Part shown: positions 20,621 to 31,580 of the stretch, one piece after another
Position numbering within the stretch: the stretch's first letter is position 1
Layout: each line of letters opens with the position of its first letter
From: Sarcophilus harrisii
Taxonomy: Eukaryota > Chordata > Mammalia > Dasyuromorphia > Dasyuridae
Assembly (NCBI RefSeq): GCF_902635505.1
Contig: NC_045427.1
Span: forward strand, 519,149,665-519,213,664
Length of the DNA stretch: 64,000 nt
Direction: 5' to 3'
Position numbers and translations under genes: made by a program
Notes under the pieces: generated by a model
What the model saw: the letters and a program-made list of their open reading frames with translations, nothing else
What the model was told of the DNA's origin: nothing
Databases searched by the model: none

Positions 20621-21035
20621 GCAAATGAATCCTAGAGATACCCTTGGACCTCCGACAACATTCCCTGATCCCAAAATTGCTCACATTTACTACCATTATC
20701 TCTGGTGGGGTAAAACAAAAAAAAAAATTTTAATAATTTTTCTTCTTTATTGTGCGATTGGATATTTATTGGACATTCAATATAAAGAACAGAAGAATAT
20801 TCTATATAAGAACTTCTATAACATACAATTAAAACATATATGTGTATACATATATATTTATAATTTAACAAATGAAACTGCTCTATTTGCCCATGTTTAC
20901 TGCTAAACTTCCCTCTATTCTTTACTGTGTATCTATAAAAATTTATTGATACTGTTATTTCTTTTCTTTTTCTTTCTTTTTTTTTGCATCACTATCACTA
21001 GCCACCAACATTCTCCTCCATTAAATAGAAGCTTT
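20621..21035. other. No gene seen; AT-rich unassigned
   Basis: Contains ATATATGTGTATACATATAT (about 20836-20855), a near-palindrome. Confidence 0.4.
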
Positions 21036-21039
21036 CTCA

Positions 21040-21140
21040 GAGAAAGGATTATTTAACTCATTCTACAGATGAAGAATCAGGAAAGTTAAATGACTGACTC
21101 ACAAACAGAAAATTAGTACTGGAACCAGAGAACTTTTCTC
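21040..21140 (-). repeat. MIR fragment
   Basis: CATTCTACAGATGAAGAATC and GTTAAATGACTGACTCACAA in antisense MIR order. Confidence 0.55.
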
Positions 21141-21645
21141 CAGCTTCTTTCCTTTCTTTCATCACTGCTCTGGGCACGCGCCTCCCTGCAAGTGACCAGT
21201 AGCTCCCTCCTAATTTACTTGTCAAGACCCCAGATGAATTCCAGATGTTAGCAGACAGCAATTCCCTCTGCAAGCAGAGGAGGGGGGTTAGAGCAGGTCC
21301 CTAGACTTTCCCCTCTCAGCTTGCCCCACTCCTGCCTGTGTAATAGGAGCCCAAGGGCCTCCTGCCATCTCCACTCCAAAGCATCCTCACCCAAAGATTA
21401 TTACCTTCCACCACAAGACCACCTGGGGAGGATTGTTTACATCTATTTCCACATGTGTTGTTTCTAACCTAAGTCTGAGGTCCTAAAGGTTGGGAGAAAT
21501 GACTAATTATGAAACAACTTCCTCTGCCCTATCCCAGCCCCAAAGGAAAGTAGAGAGCTAGAAGTGATTTTTCTAGGGGAAAGAACAGTGGTCAGAGGTC
21601 TCAGAGCTCCCCAAGCCCCATGCATGGTCCAGCTTTCTAAAGAAA
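21141..21645. other. Unassigned block; candidate regulatory DNA
   Basis: No repeat recognised over 500 bp in a repeat-dense flank. It has closely spaced binding-site-like words: ACCACAAGACCACC (RUNX-like, about 21411), TTGTTTAC (forkhead, about 21434), CACATGTG (E-box, about 21452) and CTAATTATG (homeobox, about 21502). Function is inference. Confidence 0.3.
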
Positions 21646-21649
21646 ACTC

Positions 21650-22302
21650 CCTGCAGCCCTGTTTGTAGTGGCCAGAAACTGGAAACTGAGTAGATGCCCA
21701 TCAATTGGAGAATGGCTGAATAAATTGTGGTATATGAATATTATGGAATATTATTGTTCTGTAATAAATGACCAACAGGATGATTTCAGAAAAGCCTGGA
21801 GAGACTTACATGAACTGATGCTGAGTGAAATGAGCAGGACCAGAAGATCCTTATATACTTCAACAACGATACTATATGATGATCAATTCTGATGGACCTG
21901 GCCATCTTCAGCAATGAGATGAACCAAATCAGTTCCAATAAAGCAGTAATGAACTGAACCAGCTACACCCAGTGAAAAAACTCTGGGAGATGACTAAGAA
22001 CCATTACATTGAATTCCCAATCCCTATATTTTTGCCCGCCTGCATTTTTTATTTCCTTCACAGGGTAATTGTACAATATTTCAGAGTCCGATTCTTTGTG
22101 TACAGCAAAATAACTGTATGGACATTATACATATATTGTATTTAACTTTTACTTTAACATATTTAACATGTATTGGTCAACCTGGGGGAAGGGATGGGGG
22201 GAAGGAGGGAAAAAGTTGGAACAAAAAGGTTTTGCAATTGTCAATGCTGAAAAATTACCCATGCATATAACTTGTAAGTAAAATCCTATAATAAAAAAAA
22301 GT
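21650..22302 (+). mobile_element. 5'-truncated LINE-1 (type B), ORF2 end intact
   Basis: Encodes an uninterrupted C-terminal stretch of ORF2: ARNWKLSRCPSIGEWLNKLW, then MEYYCSVINDQQDDFRKAWR and [20 protein letters not shown], ending DDQF-stop at 21892. The 3' UTR has GAACCATTACATTGAATTCC, TTTTGCAATTGTCAATGCTG and a tail CCTATAATAAAAAAAA. Type B also appears antisense at 45631-46024 and 48226-48752, so this is one of the youngest families here. Confidence 0.9.
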
Positions 22303-23440
22303 GAAAACACAAGAAATGACTGAAGATGGCCTGAGGCAAATAGGGAGGCTCAGAGGTGGGAAAGTAAGACCACTATAACAGAAAAGATTCATGAGAAAAG
22401 ATGAAGGAGATGTCATTAACAAAATGGAACAAAATTGATTTGAAAAAATCCAGAACTTATAAATCTAAATAAGTGTCTCCTTCAAAACAGTCAGTTGGGA
22501 AGAAAAAGTTCTCCAGCCTATAGCAATACTTCATGATGATAACTTATTTAGAACTTTGTCAAACTCTTTAGAATTGGAGGACTTTTTCAAAATACCCTCA
22601 GTCAAGAAAAGTCTCCATCCTTCGAAGACTGATTAGACTTCTTTATAAATAGACAAAAGTCACTCTGCACCAGGTCTCATTCAATAAAATGTGAACTCTG
22701 AAATTTTTTTTCATTTTCATCCCCAGTACCATCATAGTACCTTGAACATAGCAAGTAATTAATAAATGATTGTTAGAGTATAATTATATGAAAATGAATG
22801 ATGTCTTTTTGAATAAAAATATTTAAGGTTTTTAAAATAACATAATAAAAAGTTTTTCTTATGTATCTTTAAAAAAAGAAAAGAAAATGCCCTGATCTCC
22901 CCCTTTCCATCAGAACCCAAGAAAGATAAATTGTGATTCAGCTGAAGTTTTCATGTTCTCCAACTATAATGACACTAAGAGAGAAGGGATAAAAGGGTAT
23001 ATCATCCTCCAGATTTAATGTGGCCATCAATGGAGTAATAAATTATTTAACTGACAACTTAAACTCCTGTCTTATCAATTCTCTATTTTCATATCATACA
23101 AAAAAGAGAGAAAATTAATAGCAAAAGCATTTAGTTAAAACATGAAAAAATGTCAGTAACAAATGAAAGGACCAAATAATAAAATATTTTCTGTACCCAT
23201 ACAAAAATGGGTGTCATTTTCTACACTTCTAGAGGAATTATAACAAAATGCCCTTTAATCTCCCTGATTTCCTACTACATTGGGAATACACAATTGCTGG
23301 GATGCAGCCATGACTCCTGGGTTTCAGGATACCACAGCCACCCTATTCTATGTGCACTATATTCTGTATCCCCTTGCAAACTGAGTCGTCTACTGTTTGC
23401 TTCTCCCACATCTGCTTATATCAACCTTGTGGTTCCAACA
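22303..23440. other. No gene seen; mostly unassigned
   Basis: An L2 3' tail lies at 22715-22775 (CATAGTACCTTGAACATAGC, AATTAATAAATGATTG). The rest shows no repeat or exon signal. Confidence 0.4.
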
Positions 23441-23560
23441 ACATTACTCTTTATTTTTTTTTCCTTTTTTATTGTTTTCTTTTTTCTGGTTATACATGTA
23501 CTTTAATTTTTTAAATATACATTTCTTTATGAGTCATGCTCTACTTTTTAAATCTCTCAC
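23441..23560 (-). repeat. Old LINE tail fragment
   Basis: TTCTGGTTATACATGTACTT, then AATATACATTTCTTTATGAG and TCATGCT match an antisense marsupial LINE segment from recall. Confidence 0.4.
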
Positions 23561-24035
23561 ATCATACAGCACTACCCCTACTAGAGTTCTCATCTAAGGA
23601 TACCACTACACTGTTCCAGATGAATGCCTTTTGGGAAAGGCAAATGTCCAGCAAATGCCTTCTATCCACAAGTATTTTAGAAAATTAAGATCTAAACACA
23701 TGTTCACTACATTTCTATCATCTAAGTTTAACAACCAAGCCTAGAAAAGAAGCAGGAAGAAGGAGATCCAATCTAGAACTAGATCTCTTGGGTCAAATTT
23801 TAACTGGATTAGAACCAAGATTTGCAGGATGCTTTCAATAAGTTTCTAAACAGACTCCAAGCACCCCTTTTCCAACCATGGATATTGCATCATGCTGTAT
23901 GGCTCAGCAGTGTATTGGGTGAACAGATGAGTAGTTTCATTGGATTTAGAGCTGCAGTGGATTTAGAGATCACCTTTTCCAACCACCCCTATGCCACAAT
24001 GAAACATTGGAGAGGAACTTGAGTGTAGGAATGAG
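23561..24035. other. No gene seen; unassigned
   Basis: Unique-looking; no coding or repeat signal recognised. Confidence 0.35.
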
Positions 24036-24262
24036 GTTTCAGGGTGCATTAATAGAATTATTGTGTCCAGATTGAGGGAAGTGATAATCTTTCTATACTC
24101 TGCCCTGATTTAAGCATATATGGAATACTGAATCCAGTTCTGGGTACTACTTTTTTAAGGGCATCATTGACAAGGTGGAATGAATCCAAAGGAGATAGTC
24201 AGGAGACTGAAATTAAGTTCTATGTGTAGAAAACCAGAGGAATTGGGGATGTTTATTCTAAA

Positions 24263-24346
<84 letters not shown>

Positions 24347-24690
24347 CTTAGAGGGATATGGTAGACTACAAATAATATTTGAAGAGTTATCACATGGGGT
24401 AAGCCATAGACTTATTTCATTTGGCCCCAGGAGAAACAATTAGGCAGCAAAGGTCTGAACTATAGAAAAGCAGATTTTGGCTCAGTAAAAGGAAAATTTC
24501 CAAGCAGTCTCACCTGTTCTTCAGTGGAATGGGCTGTTTTATGAACTAGTAAATTCACTCATTGGCAGCACTCACACATAGAGTAAATGACCATTTGTGG
24601 GGAAAACTACAGATGTTATAATATATGCTTCTGGCAGGGATTAGATTAGGTGACTTCTCAATTCTTTTCTGACTCTACAATTCAAATCTT
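24036..24690 (+). repeat. CR1/L3 LINE 3' end, with internal (AG)n
   Basis: TAATAGAATTATTGTGTCCA, CAGTTCTGGGTACTACTTTT, AAGGAGATAGTCAGGAGACT, GTTATCACATGGGGTAAGCC, TTGGCCCCAGGAGAAACAAT, CAGTGGAATGGGCTGTTTTA and GATTAGATTAGGTGACTTCT follow amniote CR1/L3 3' ends. A 16690-17095 copy lies in antisense. The AG run splits it where the family reads GGAGAAGAGAAGGCT. Confidence 0.75.
24263..24343. repeat. (AG)n microsatellite inside CR1/L3
   Basis: About 40 AG units with one AAAG interruption; probably grown from the purine-rich GAGAAGAGAAGG of the LINE. Confidence 0.95.
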
Positions 24691-24852
24691 ATGAAAAAAC
24701 GGAAGTTTCAGGAGAGTGTCTATTCTGTCTGGATTTCTAGCCAGGTTGGAAAAAGGTGAAAGGTGAAGGGAAAGTCTGATAGTCTTACGGAGAGTCTTTG
24801 CCCATTAATTAAGGTGTCCCAGGCAAGAAGCAGAAAGCTAAAGAAGTTCTTG

Positions 24853-25286
24853 CCCGAGACCCTTTGATCAAGCAGTGTCTCTATTGGATCTATATCCCAA
24901 AGAGATCATAAAAGAGGGGAAATAGAAATATGTTTAGAAGAATTGTACATGTTTAACCTATATTAGATCACTTGCTGTCTTGAGGAGGGGAGAGGAGAGG
25001 GAGAAAATTTTGAAACACAATATTTTGTAAAAGTGAATGTTGATATTTAACATGTATAGGACTGCTTGCCATCTGGGGGAGGGAGTGGAGGGAGGGAGGG
25101 GAAAAGTCGGAACAGAAGTGAATGCAAGGGATAATGTTGTAAAAAATTACCCAGACATGGGTTCTGTCAATAAAAAATTATAATTATAAAAAAAAAAAAA
25201 GAAAATTCAAAAGACAAACAAAAAAAAGTGAATGTTGAAAAGTAGCTTTGCATGTATTTGGAAAAAATAAAATGCTATTAAAAGAA
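24853..25286 (+). mobile_element. LINE-1 (older type D) with 13-bp TSD, split by another LINE-1
   Basis: Flanked by AAAGAAGTTCTTG at 24840-24852 and 25287-25299. It jumps from ORF2 words (CCAAAGAGATCATAAAAGAG) to the 3' UTR (GAAATATGTTTAGAAGAATT), an internal deletion. The tail GTATTTGGAAAAAATAAAATGC resumes after the inner insertion at 25239. Confidence 0.85.
25044..25223 (+). mobile_element. Very short LINE-1 3' end (type C) with 15-bp TSD
   Basis: ATTTAACATGTATAGGACTG, AAAAGTCGGAACAGAAGTGA and GGGTTCTGTCAATAAAAAAT, flanked by AAAAGTGAATGTTGA at 25029-25043 and 25224-25238. Its 5' end lies within about 13 bases of that of the intron-4 copy at 52864-53026. Confidence 0.85.
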
Positions 25287-25384
25287 AAAGAAGTTCTTGT
25301 CCATTTCTTCTTTCAGTAGTAGCCTTTCCCCCCTTTTGGCTCTATCATATTAAATGAAATAAAAAGAAAATGGGACAAACTGTT

Positions 25385-25602
25385 CATTCTCTTTGATCTA
25401 GCAGTGTTTCTACTGGGTCTGTAAGCCAAAGAGATCATAAAAAAGAGAAAGGAACCCTCATGTGCAAAAATGTTTGTAGCAGCCCTTTTTGTAATGGCAA
25501 GAAATTGGAAACTGAGTGGATACCCATCAATAGGGGAATGGTTGAATAAGTTATGGTATATGAATAGAATGTTATTGTTCTATAAGAAATGATGAGCAGG
25601 TA
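25385..25602 (+). repeat. LINE-1 ORF2 C-terminal fragment
   Basis: GATCTAGCAGTGTTTCTACT, CCCTCATGTGCAAAAATGTT, GGAAACTGAGTGGATACCCA and TGTTCTATAAGAAATGATGA. Confidence 0.8.
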
Positions 25603-26225
25603 CCATACCAATCAAACTTCCAAGAAATTAATTTATAGAGATAAAAAATAATCTCAAAATTCATCTGGAAGAACAAAAGGTCAAGAATTTCAAGAGAATT
25701 AATGAAAAATGCAAACAAAGATGGTCTAGGTGTATCAGACCTAAAACTATATTATACAGTAGTGGTCATTAAAACCATATGGTACTGGTTTAGAAATGCA
25801 GTAGTGGATCAGTGGAATAGGTTAGGTTTACGAGACACAATATTCAATGACTACTGTAATCTAGTGTTTGATAAACCCAAAAACTTCAGCTCCTGGGATA
25901 AAAACTTACTATTTAACAAAACTTGCTGAGAAAACAAGAAAATAGTTTGGCAAAAACTAGACATTGACCAACACCTACCATCCTGTATCAAAATAGAGTT
26001 GAGATGGATTCATGATTTAAACATACTATACTATACTATATTTAGTGATACTATACTAAATATAGTGATACTATAAGCTAATTAAGAAACAAGGGATAGT
26101 TTACTTCTCAAATCTGTAGAGGAGGAAGGAATTTATGGCCAAAGAAGAACTAGAAAACATTATAAAATGAAAAATGCATCATTTTGATTATACTAAATTT
26201 TAAAAGTTTTGTATAATCAAAATCC
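25603..26225 (+). pseudogene. LINE-1 ORF2 mid-region fragment
   Basis: Encodes KNANKDGLGVSDLKLYYTVV then VIKTIWYWFRNAVVDQWNRL, followed by LVFDKPKNFSSWDKNLLFNK and a stop. These are classic ORF2 words (L1: ...LPDFKLYYKA.V.KTAWYW..., DQWNR, IFDKPEKN). It lies after the C-terminal fragment at 25385-25602, i.e. out of order, so two events are needed. Confidence 0.8.
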
Positions 26226-26231
26226 ATGCAG

Positions 26232-26300
26232 CAAAAAAGAAGAAAAGGAGGAGGAGGAGGAGGAAAAAGAGGAGGGAGAAGGGGAGGAGGAGGAGGAGGA
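26232..26300. repeat. GGA-rich purine tract
   Basis: (GGA)n with AAAAGA interruptions, all-purine on + for about 70 bases. Confidence 0.95.
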
Positions 26301-26804
26301 CTTATCTGAGGTCACACAAGTTGTCATCATAGGAGGTAGGCTCTTGAATCAGTGTTCATTCCATCATGCCCCACTGGAGGCAGCACAGACCAGATGCTCC
26401 AGATGCTAACCTGGTGTGGCTCTAGGAAATGCCCATCTTCTGCAATTCTCTTCCTTCTGCCCCCAAAGGCCAAGTCTCCTTTTTTAAAATTTTCACTGAT
26501 ATCTTTTGCTCTTCCATACCTTTCCCCTACCCCACCCAGAGAGCCATCCCTAACAAAGAAAAAAGAGGGAACATTAATGCACCAAAGCAAACACATCCAT
26601 CAAGACCAGGAGTCTGTGCCTTGTATGAATCATTTTCGTTAGTTAATTGTCAAACTGTGAAACCTGATGCCATCCAGTCCAGCCAAGCTTCTCTTCTCAT
26701 TATGAAAGCGGGCTTTAGACCTTCACCCCCTTTCCCCAGCCTTGTATGTTGCAACCCCATGACTCTGTTAATGCAATTCAACCTGCCTGCAATGCCCATC
26801 CCCT
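26301..26804. other. No gene seen; MIR trace then unassigned
   Basis: 26302-26360 has an antisense MIR trace (TCTGAGGTCACACAAGTTGT). 26400-26804 is unassigned; open frames on both strands lack family resemblance. Confidence 0.4.
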
Positions 26805-26995
26805 TGTGGGACAGAGTTCTGGGCAGATAGTCAGACAGATGTGAGTTCAAATGTGACAGACAGACACTTATTAGCTGTGTCACTTATCCCTGTTTGCCTC
26901 AGTTTCTTCATCTGTAGAATGGGGATAATAATATACTTACCTCCCAGAGTTGTGAGGATAAAAAAGAGTTAATTGGGGAGCAGAAGGAGGAGAGG
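26805..26995 (+). repeat. MIR-type core-SINE
   Basis: AGATGTGAGTTCAAATGTGA, TTGCCTCAGTTTCTTCATCT, GTAGAATGGGGATAATAATA and CCAGAGTTGTGAGGATAAAA. Confidence 0.75.
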
Positions 26996-27744
26996 ACTTA
27001 CCATGCGGTAGGAGCAGCAGAAATTTTTATTCTTTTTCCCTTCCCCTTTCCCCTATCAAAGCCAGGTCATTTAAGGCCCAGCTCCAGTCAATCCTTGGGT
27101 GGGGGGCATTGTAGTGGTGACAGTATCACACTGTTTAGTTTTATATATTTTAGCTCATACCTCCCACCCCTCTCCTCTGCCTGTTGGATGGCACAACTTT
27201 AATACTTCAGAATCTGGGGCATTACACAATTAACAATCATACAACATCACCAGAAGAAAATTGATAATCCAAAGATAGAGCTTTATTTCAGGGAGAAGTT
27301 TGAAGTCTTTAAAAGGAAAGAAACGAGTTTTATTAAGCATTTATAATGAGCCAAATGCTTTACAAATATTGTCTCCTTTGCTTCTTACAAAATCCCTCTC
27401 CCAATCACACCAGCCTGCTCATCATGGCATCCTGTCATATCATTCTCCATTCTAGTTCTTTGGATTCTGTACATTTCTTTTTCCTGACATGGAAAGTCTG
27501 CTTTTCTCCCTGTACCCTCTCTATAAATCTCACCTAGGTGCAGCGTAAGCCCCCAGCTATTCCAGACAATATAACTCCCTCCCTTGTCCCAACCGCAATG
27601 GAAAATTTTATCTATAATTGAGTTGAAGAAATGCTTTTTTGAAGGTAGAGAATAGAATGTTCTCTCTAGGCCACAGATCAAAGTGACTAGGAACATTGGC
27701 TACTAATGTTCCCTCCTCCACCCAGGAAAAGGCCAACAAGATAT
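26996..27744. other. No gene seen; MIR and L2 traces
   Basis: 27312-27400 is an antisense MIR head (TTATTAAGCATTTATAATGA, CCAAATGCTTTACAAATATT). 27400-27600 has faint L2 3' words (CATGGAAAGTCTGCTTTTCT). The rest is unassigned. Confidence 0.4.
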
Positions 27745-27822
27745 GCTTGTTCCACAAGGTTTTGCAAGGGTTGATGTTGAAAAATTATCCATACACATAT
27801 TTTGAAAATAAAAAGCTCCAAT
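27745..27822 (+). repeat. LINE-1 type A tail (very short)
   Basis: TTCCACAAGGTTTTGCAAGG, TTGATGTTGAAAAATTATCC and GAAAATAAAAAGCTCCAATT; under 80 bp. Confidence 0.75.
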
Positions 27823-28474
27823 TTATAAAAATGTAAAATAAACTTGTCTTGAATGTAACTAGGGGAAAATATTAAATAAATAAACTTTTTTTAAAAGGGG
27901 GGGGGGGAGATACACTTGTTCCCCAAATTAGAATCTTGGAGATGTGATATATAGGCTCCAGTTGTCAAAAGAGCCAAGACTGGAGTAGACTTCCTGACTC
28001 CCAGCTCAGAACTCCCCTTCTGTTATATAGTAGGAGGACTTCTCCTCTCTTCCAGAGGGTTTGTCCCATTATTGTCATAATCTGGATCATCTTTTGGTGT
28101 CATCCACATGGATTTAAGATATAACTTATCTCAGGAGTTTCTGCTTTTTGAAAGGGGGATGCTAGATATCCTTGAGGCCCCAAAGGAATGGACAACTCAT
28201 GTCAGACAGACAGATGGACGACTGGGCTGATCTCATTTGATGCTCTGTGAAGCCCCACGTGGTACCTTCTCTGTAAAGAAAAGAATATCTTAGCCCGCTT
28301 GCCACATATAGAACCACAACACGATTCTTTTCACTAGTCCAGGGCTGTCTCCTTCTCACAACATTTCCTTAGCAATTATTTTGTCATTAAAACAAGGCTG
28401 CTGGAATAGATGCTCTTTAGGGCACTTGTGCTACAACACTATCACCTTTGATGCTCAGATCAATCTTCTGATTT
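27823..28474. other. No gene seen; G run and unassigned sequence
   Basis: A run of G at 27897-27908. The remainder (27910-28474) shows no repeat family or exon. Confidence 0.4.
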
Positions 28475-28625
28475 AATTAAGTGAAGTATGATTATGTCTC
28501 TTATAGATGAAGAACCTGCAGGAGAGAGGCAGGTGTGACTTCGTTAGTGGCTGAACCAGGATAAAGGCCAGGCCTCCTGATTCCCTAACCAATGCTTTTT
28601 CCACTCCATGGTGCTTCTCATAATC
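28475..28625 (-). repeat. MIR fragment
   Basis: TTATAGATGAAGAACCTGCA, TGGCTGAACCAGGATAAAGG and CCTGATTCCCTAACCAATGC in antisense order. Confidence 0.55.
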
Positions 28626-28732
28626 ATTCACAAAATGCCTTCTAAGCTAGGATCCTAAGCTAGGAGAGGTGAGACCGAAGGTGGAAGTGGGACAGTTCTT
28701 ACTTTCTATAGAGAGACATAAAGACATAAAAT

Positions 28733-28941
28733 GTTCAGTCATTTATGACTCTTTGGGGTTTTCTTTCTTGGCAAAAAAAAAAAAAAAAAAAAAATTTCCT
28801 TCTCAGTTCCTTTTACAAAGGAGGAAACTGAGGAAACAGGGTTAAGTGACCTGCCCAGAGTCACACAGCTGGTAACTAATTCACAGGGACTTCCTGACTC
28901 CCAGCCCTGTGCTCTATCCATCGTGCCATCTAGTTGCCCTA
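28733..28941 (-). repeat. tRNA-derived SINE with internal poly(A)
   Basis: TTTGGGGTTTTCTTTCTTGG, a 21-A run (about 28773-28794), GGAGGAAACTGAGGAAACAG, CCTGCCCAGAGTCACACAGC and CCATCGTGCCATCTAGTTGC. Confidence 0.85.
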
Positions 28942-28989
28942 AAGTCATCAGAAAGAGGCAAGTAACTGGTATAACAGACAGAATTCTGG

Positions 28990-29195
28990 AAAAGGAAGCA
29001 GTGTCCTTCAGAAAAAGGACAAGATCTTTAAGTTTTCTTAAACCCCTTTGGCAGTCTGAAGTCAAGGAACCCTTTCTCAGAATAGTTTTTAAATTCATAA
29101 AATAAAATACATAGGAAAACAAAGGAAACCAATTATATCAAAATATTTTTTAAAAACAAATTTGTGGGCCCCAGATTAAGGACCTCTAGTCAAGA
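28990..29195 (-). mobile_element. hAT-type transposon copy
   Basis: TTTTCTTAAACCCCTTTGGC, GGAACCCTTTCTCAGAATAG, CAAAGGAAACCAATTATATC and CCCCAGATTAAGGACCTCTA are antisense to 4625-4775 and 32406-32627. Confidence 0.65.
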
Positions 29196-29204
29196 TTTCA
29201 GCTA

Positions 29205-29578
29205 AGTGACATAATGTATAGAGCTCTGAACCTGGAATCAGAATGTCCTGAATTAAAATCCAGTCTCAGATATCTACCAGTAATAGAGATGTGAGTGTGT
29301 TTAATTTATAGTTGAGGAATCTACAAAATGGAGAGTGGAGTGGAGTGGAGTGATTCTCCTGTAGCCATAGTTAGTTAATAACTGGACCAGGATACACAGT
29401 TGTGTGGCCCTAAGCAAGTCACTCAAATTTTGTCTGCATCAGTTTCCTCATCTGTAAAAATGGGGATAATAATAGTACCTATCTCCCAGGATCTTGTGAG
29501 AATAAAATGAAATATTTGCAAAATTCTTTGTACTGAAAGCACTATATAAATAAATGCTAGCTGTTACAAATGTAACTC
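29205..29578 (+). repeat. MIR-type core-SINE with an insertion
   Basis: TGTATAGAGCTCTGAACCTG and TCCAGTCTCAGATATCTACC stop near 29280, then resume at 29399 with GTTGTGTGGCCCTAAGCAAG, AGTTTCCTCATCTGTAAAAA and CTATATAAATAAATGCTAGC. The 29283-29398 insert includes a GAGTGGAGTGGAGTGGAGTG run. Confidence 0.65.
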
Positions 29579-30840
29579 TGTCCCAAAGTCCATAGGTATG
29601 AGTTTCTTTCCTTATTGGTAGAGACAAATGCTTTGACTTTCAGGAGAGATTGGGGCTGAGAGAGCTTCAGTTCTCAGCCAGTCCTATTTAGGATTCTTCA
29701 AGCATTGAATTACTTTGGGCACTTCTGGCTTCTACCTTTGAGGAAGAATGGACAAAGCCAACCCCACTTCAGGCTGCCGAAGGAAAAGTCAGTGGGAAGA
29801 TATGATCTCTGAAGGTTTATTTTATATCCTGTAACTTTGCTGAAGCTGTTAATCATTGAGAAGATGGGAGTAGGGCCAGCTGTCTCCATAATGTCCCTAC
29901 AGCCATTTCACTACTCTAGAAACTGTGGGGAATTTCCCCTTAGGGGAAATCTAGGACATTCTTGGTTGAACTGAGTTACTTTGCTCCCAGTGGGAGAGCT
30001 CCTTCACTCTGCATTGTTTGATATATATTCTTCTACATATCCCTTCTCTGATTTTTGTCTTGCTAGATTTGGATAAATGGGTTTCTTTGCTCTTCACCAT
30101 ATGTATTCATCATGGAACTGGAATTTGGTGGGAAAGGGATCACACCCTGACTATATAACTTGGAGTCCCTCTTCCCTCAATAATAAAAAGCCAAAATGGT
30201 CAGAAATAAGAGTGAATGTGATCATATCCTCTAGGCAAATAATATCTAATTCAATTTAATATGATAAATTTTAATTTATGATTTAATTTTTTATGTATAT
30301 CAATTTAATATATGGATATATATCAATTTAATATGATAAACTAATATGATAGTTTTTTTGTTTTTTTTTTTAAAGATAGGTTTAATTCTAGTCTAGTCCC
30401 TCTTACTGAGTAGAGTTGAATGGTCTTAGGCCCCAACTTCCAGCTTCCCTCCTGACAATAATTAAAGTTTCTCTTGGAGAAAGGTGGAGAGAGATGTCTC
30501 TTCTGCCTCCTTTTGAGCAACACAAGACAGAAGACAGGTGGGACTCTCTCCATGTGAGGGTCTCTCACCACATGAGTGCTCTTATTTCTCTACATGTGGG
30601 GCCCATATTTCACATCATTGTTATAAAGGGGTCTTATAGTATATAAGTTTATTGAATGTGAGAAGTTTAGGGATTTTGAGATGGCCGATTTGGGGTGTCC
30701 CTATTTTAAATCTTCAGGAAAAAAAGCAGAAAAAAGCACATTCAGCACTACTTACTTTGCCTATGAGTAGGGCCTTGCCCTGTTGCTGTTATTCTTTCTG
30801 TATGGCTTCCACATAGAACAGTAGATACGAATTGGAAAAC
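29579..30840. other. No gene seen; largely unassigned
   Basis: AGGTTTATTTTATATCCTGT at 29815-29850 is an antisense LINE-1 ORF2 word. 30240-30360 is AT-rich with repeated TTTAATATGATAAA. The rest shows no assigned feature. Confidence 0.35.
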
Positions 30841-31269
30841 AATTGCAGAGCATTTGTAAAATCACAGAATGTAAGAAGTGACAAGGACCCTAGTCCATTT
30901 GTTTCAGCTCATCTCATAGAGAAAAAGGCTTTTGTTCCCAGTCAAGCACACAGATGGGCTTGCATTTATACACTTACCCTATGCATGGGGGTGATATGAT
31001 ATTTTACTGAGCTTGTGCATAGGCTTACACATTCATATTGCTAATAGACCATTGTTCTAAGACAAGCTGCTCCTGTGGTTGTCTCAAATTACCCAAGATC
31101 AAGGCTAGATTATCCCAGTCTCAGAGTCCAAATCTGATCTGACACTGTTAGGCCACAACCATACCTGCCCTCTCCCCACCCAGCACCCATACCCCTAATC
31201 AGGAAAATCTAGGTCTCAAAAAGTCAGAAGCTTAAAGCAATTGGAATGGAGGATCCATTCAGGAGATGA
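30841..31269. other. No gene seen; MIR trace at left
   Basis: 30855-30960 resembles a MIR3-like copy (AAATCACAGAATGTAAGAAG, AGCTCATCTCATAGAGAAAA). The rest is unassigned. Confidence 0.35.
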
Positions 31270-31276
31270 GTGGTTT

Positions 31277-31580
31277 CCCTCCTTCCTTCCTTCCTTTTTC
31301 CTTTCTTCCTCCTCCCTTCCTTTCATCCTTCTTTCTTGCCTTACTCTTTCCTTTCTCCTTCCTTCCTCTCTCTTTTCCTCTTTGACTCTCTTCCTTTCTT
31401 TCCTTCTCTCTTTCTCTTAATCATCTCTCCTTTCTCCTCTTTCCTCTCTCTTTTCCTCTATTTCTTTCTTTGACTTTCTCCCTCCCATTCTTCTCTCCTC
31501 CCTTTTTCTCATTCTTCCTTCCTTTCTTTTTTCTTCTCTCTCTTCATTCTTCTCTTTCTTTTACTCTGTGTGTGTCTCCT
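31277..31580. repeat. CTTT/CCTT pyrimidine tract
   Basis: About 300 bases almost entirely C and T on +, built from CCTT, CTTT and CTCT words; one of four large strand-asymmetric tracts in the window. Confidence 0.95.

Noticed and set aside
24164-24443. Arg-Glu and Leu-Ser repeat proteins
   Set aside because: Pure artefact of the (AG)n microsatellite.
25385-26225. Single rearranged LINE-1 by twin priming
   Set aside because: Both parts are in the same orientation but out of order; twin priming gives inversion, so two events or a duplication fit better.
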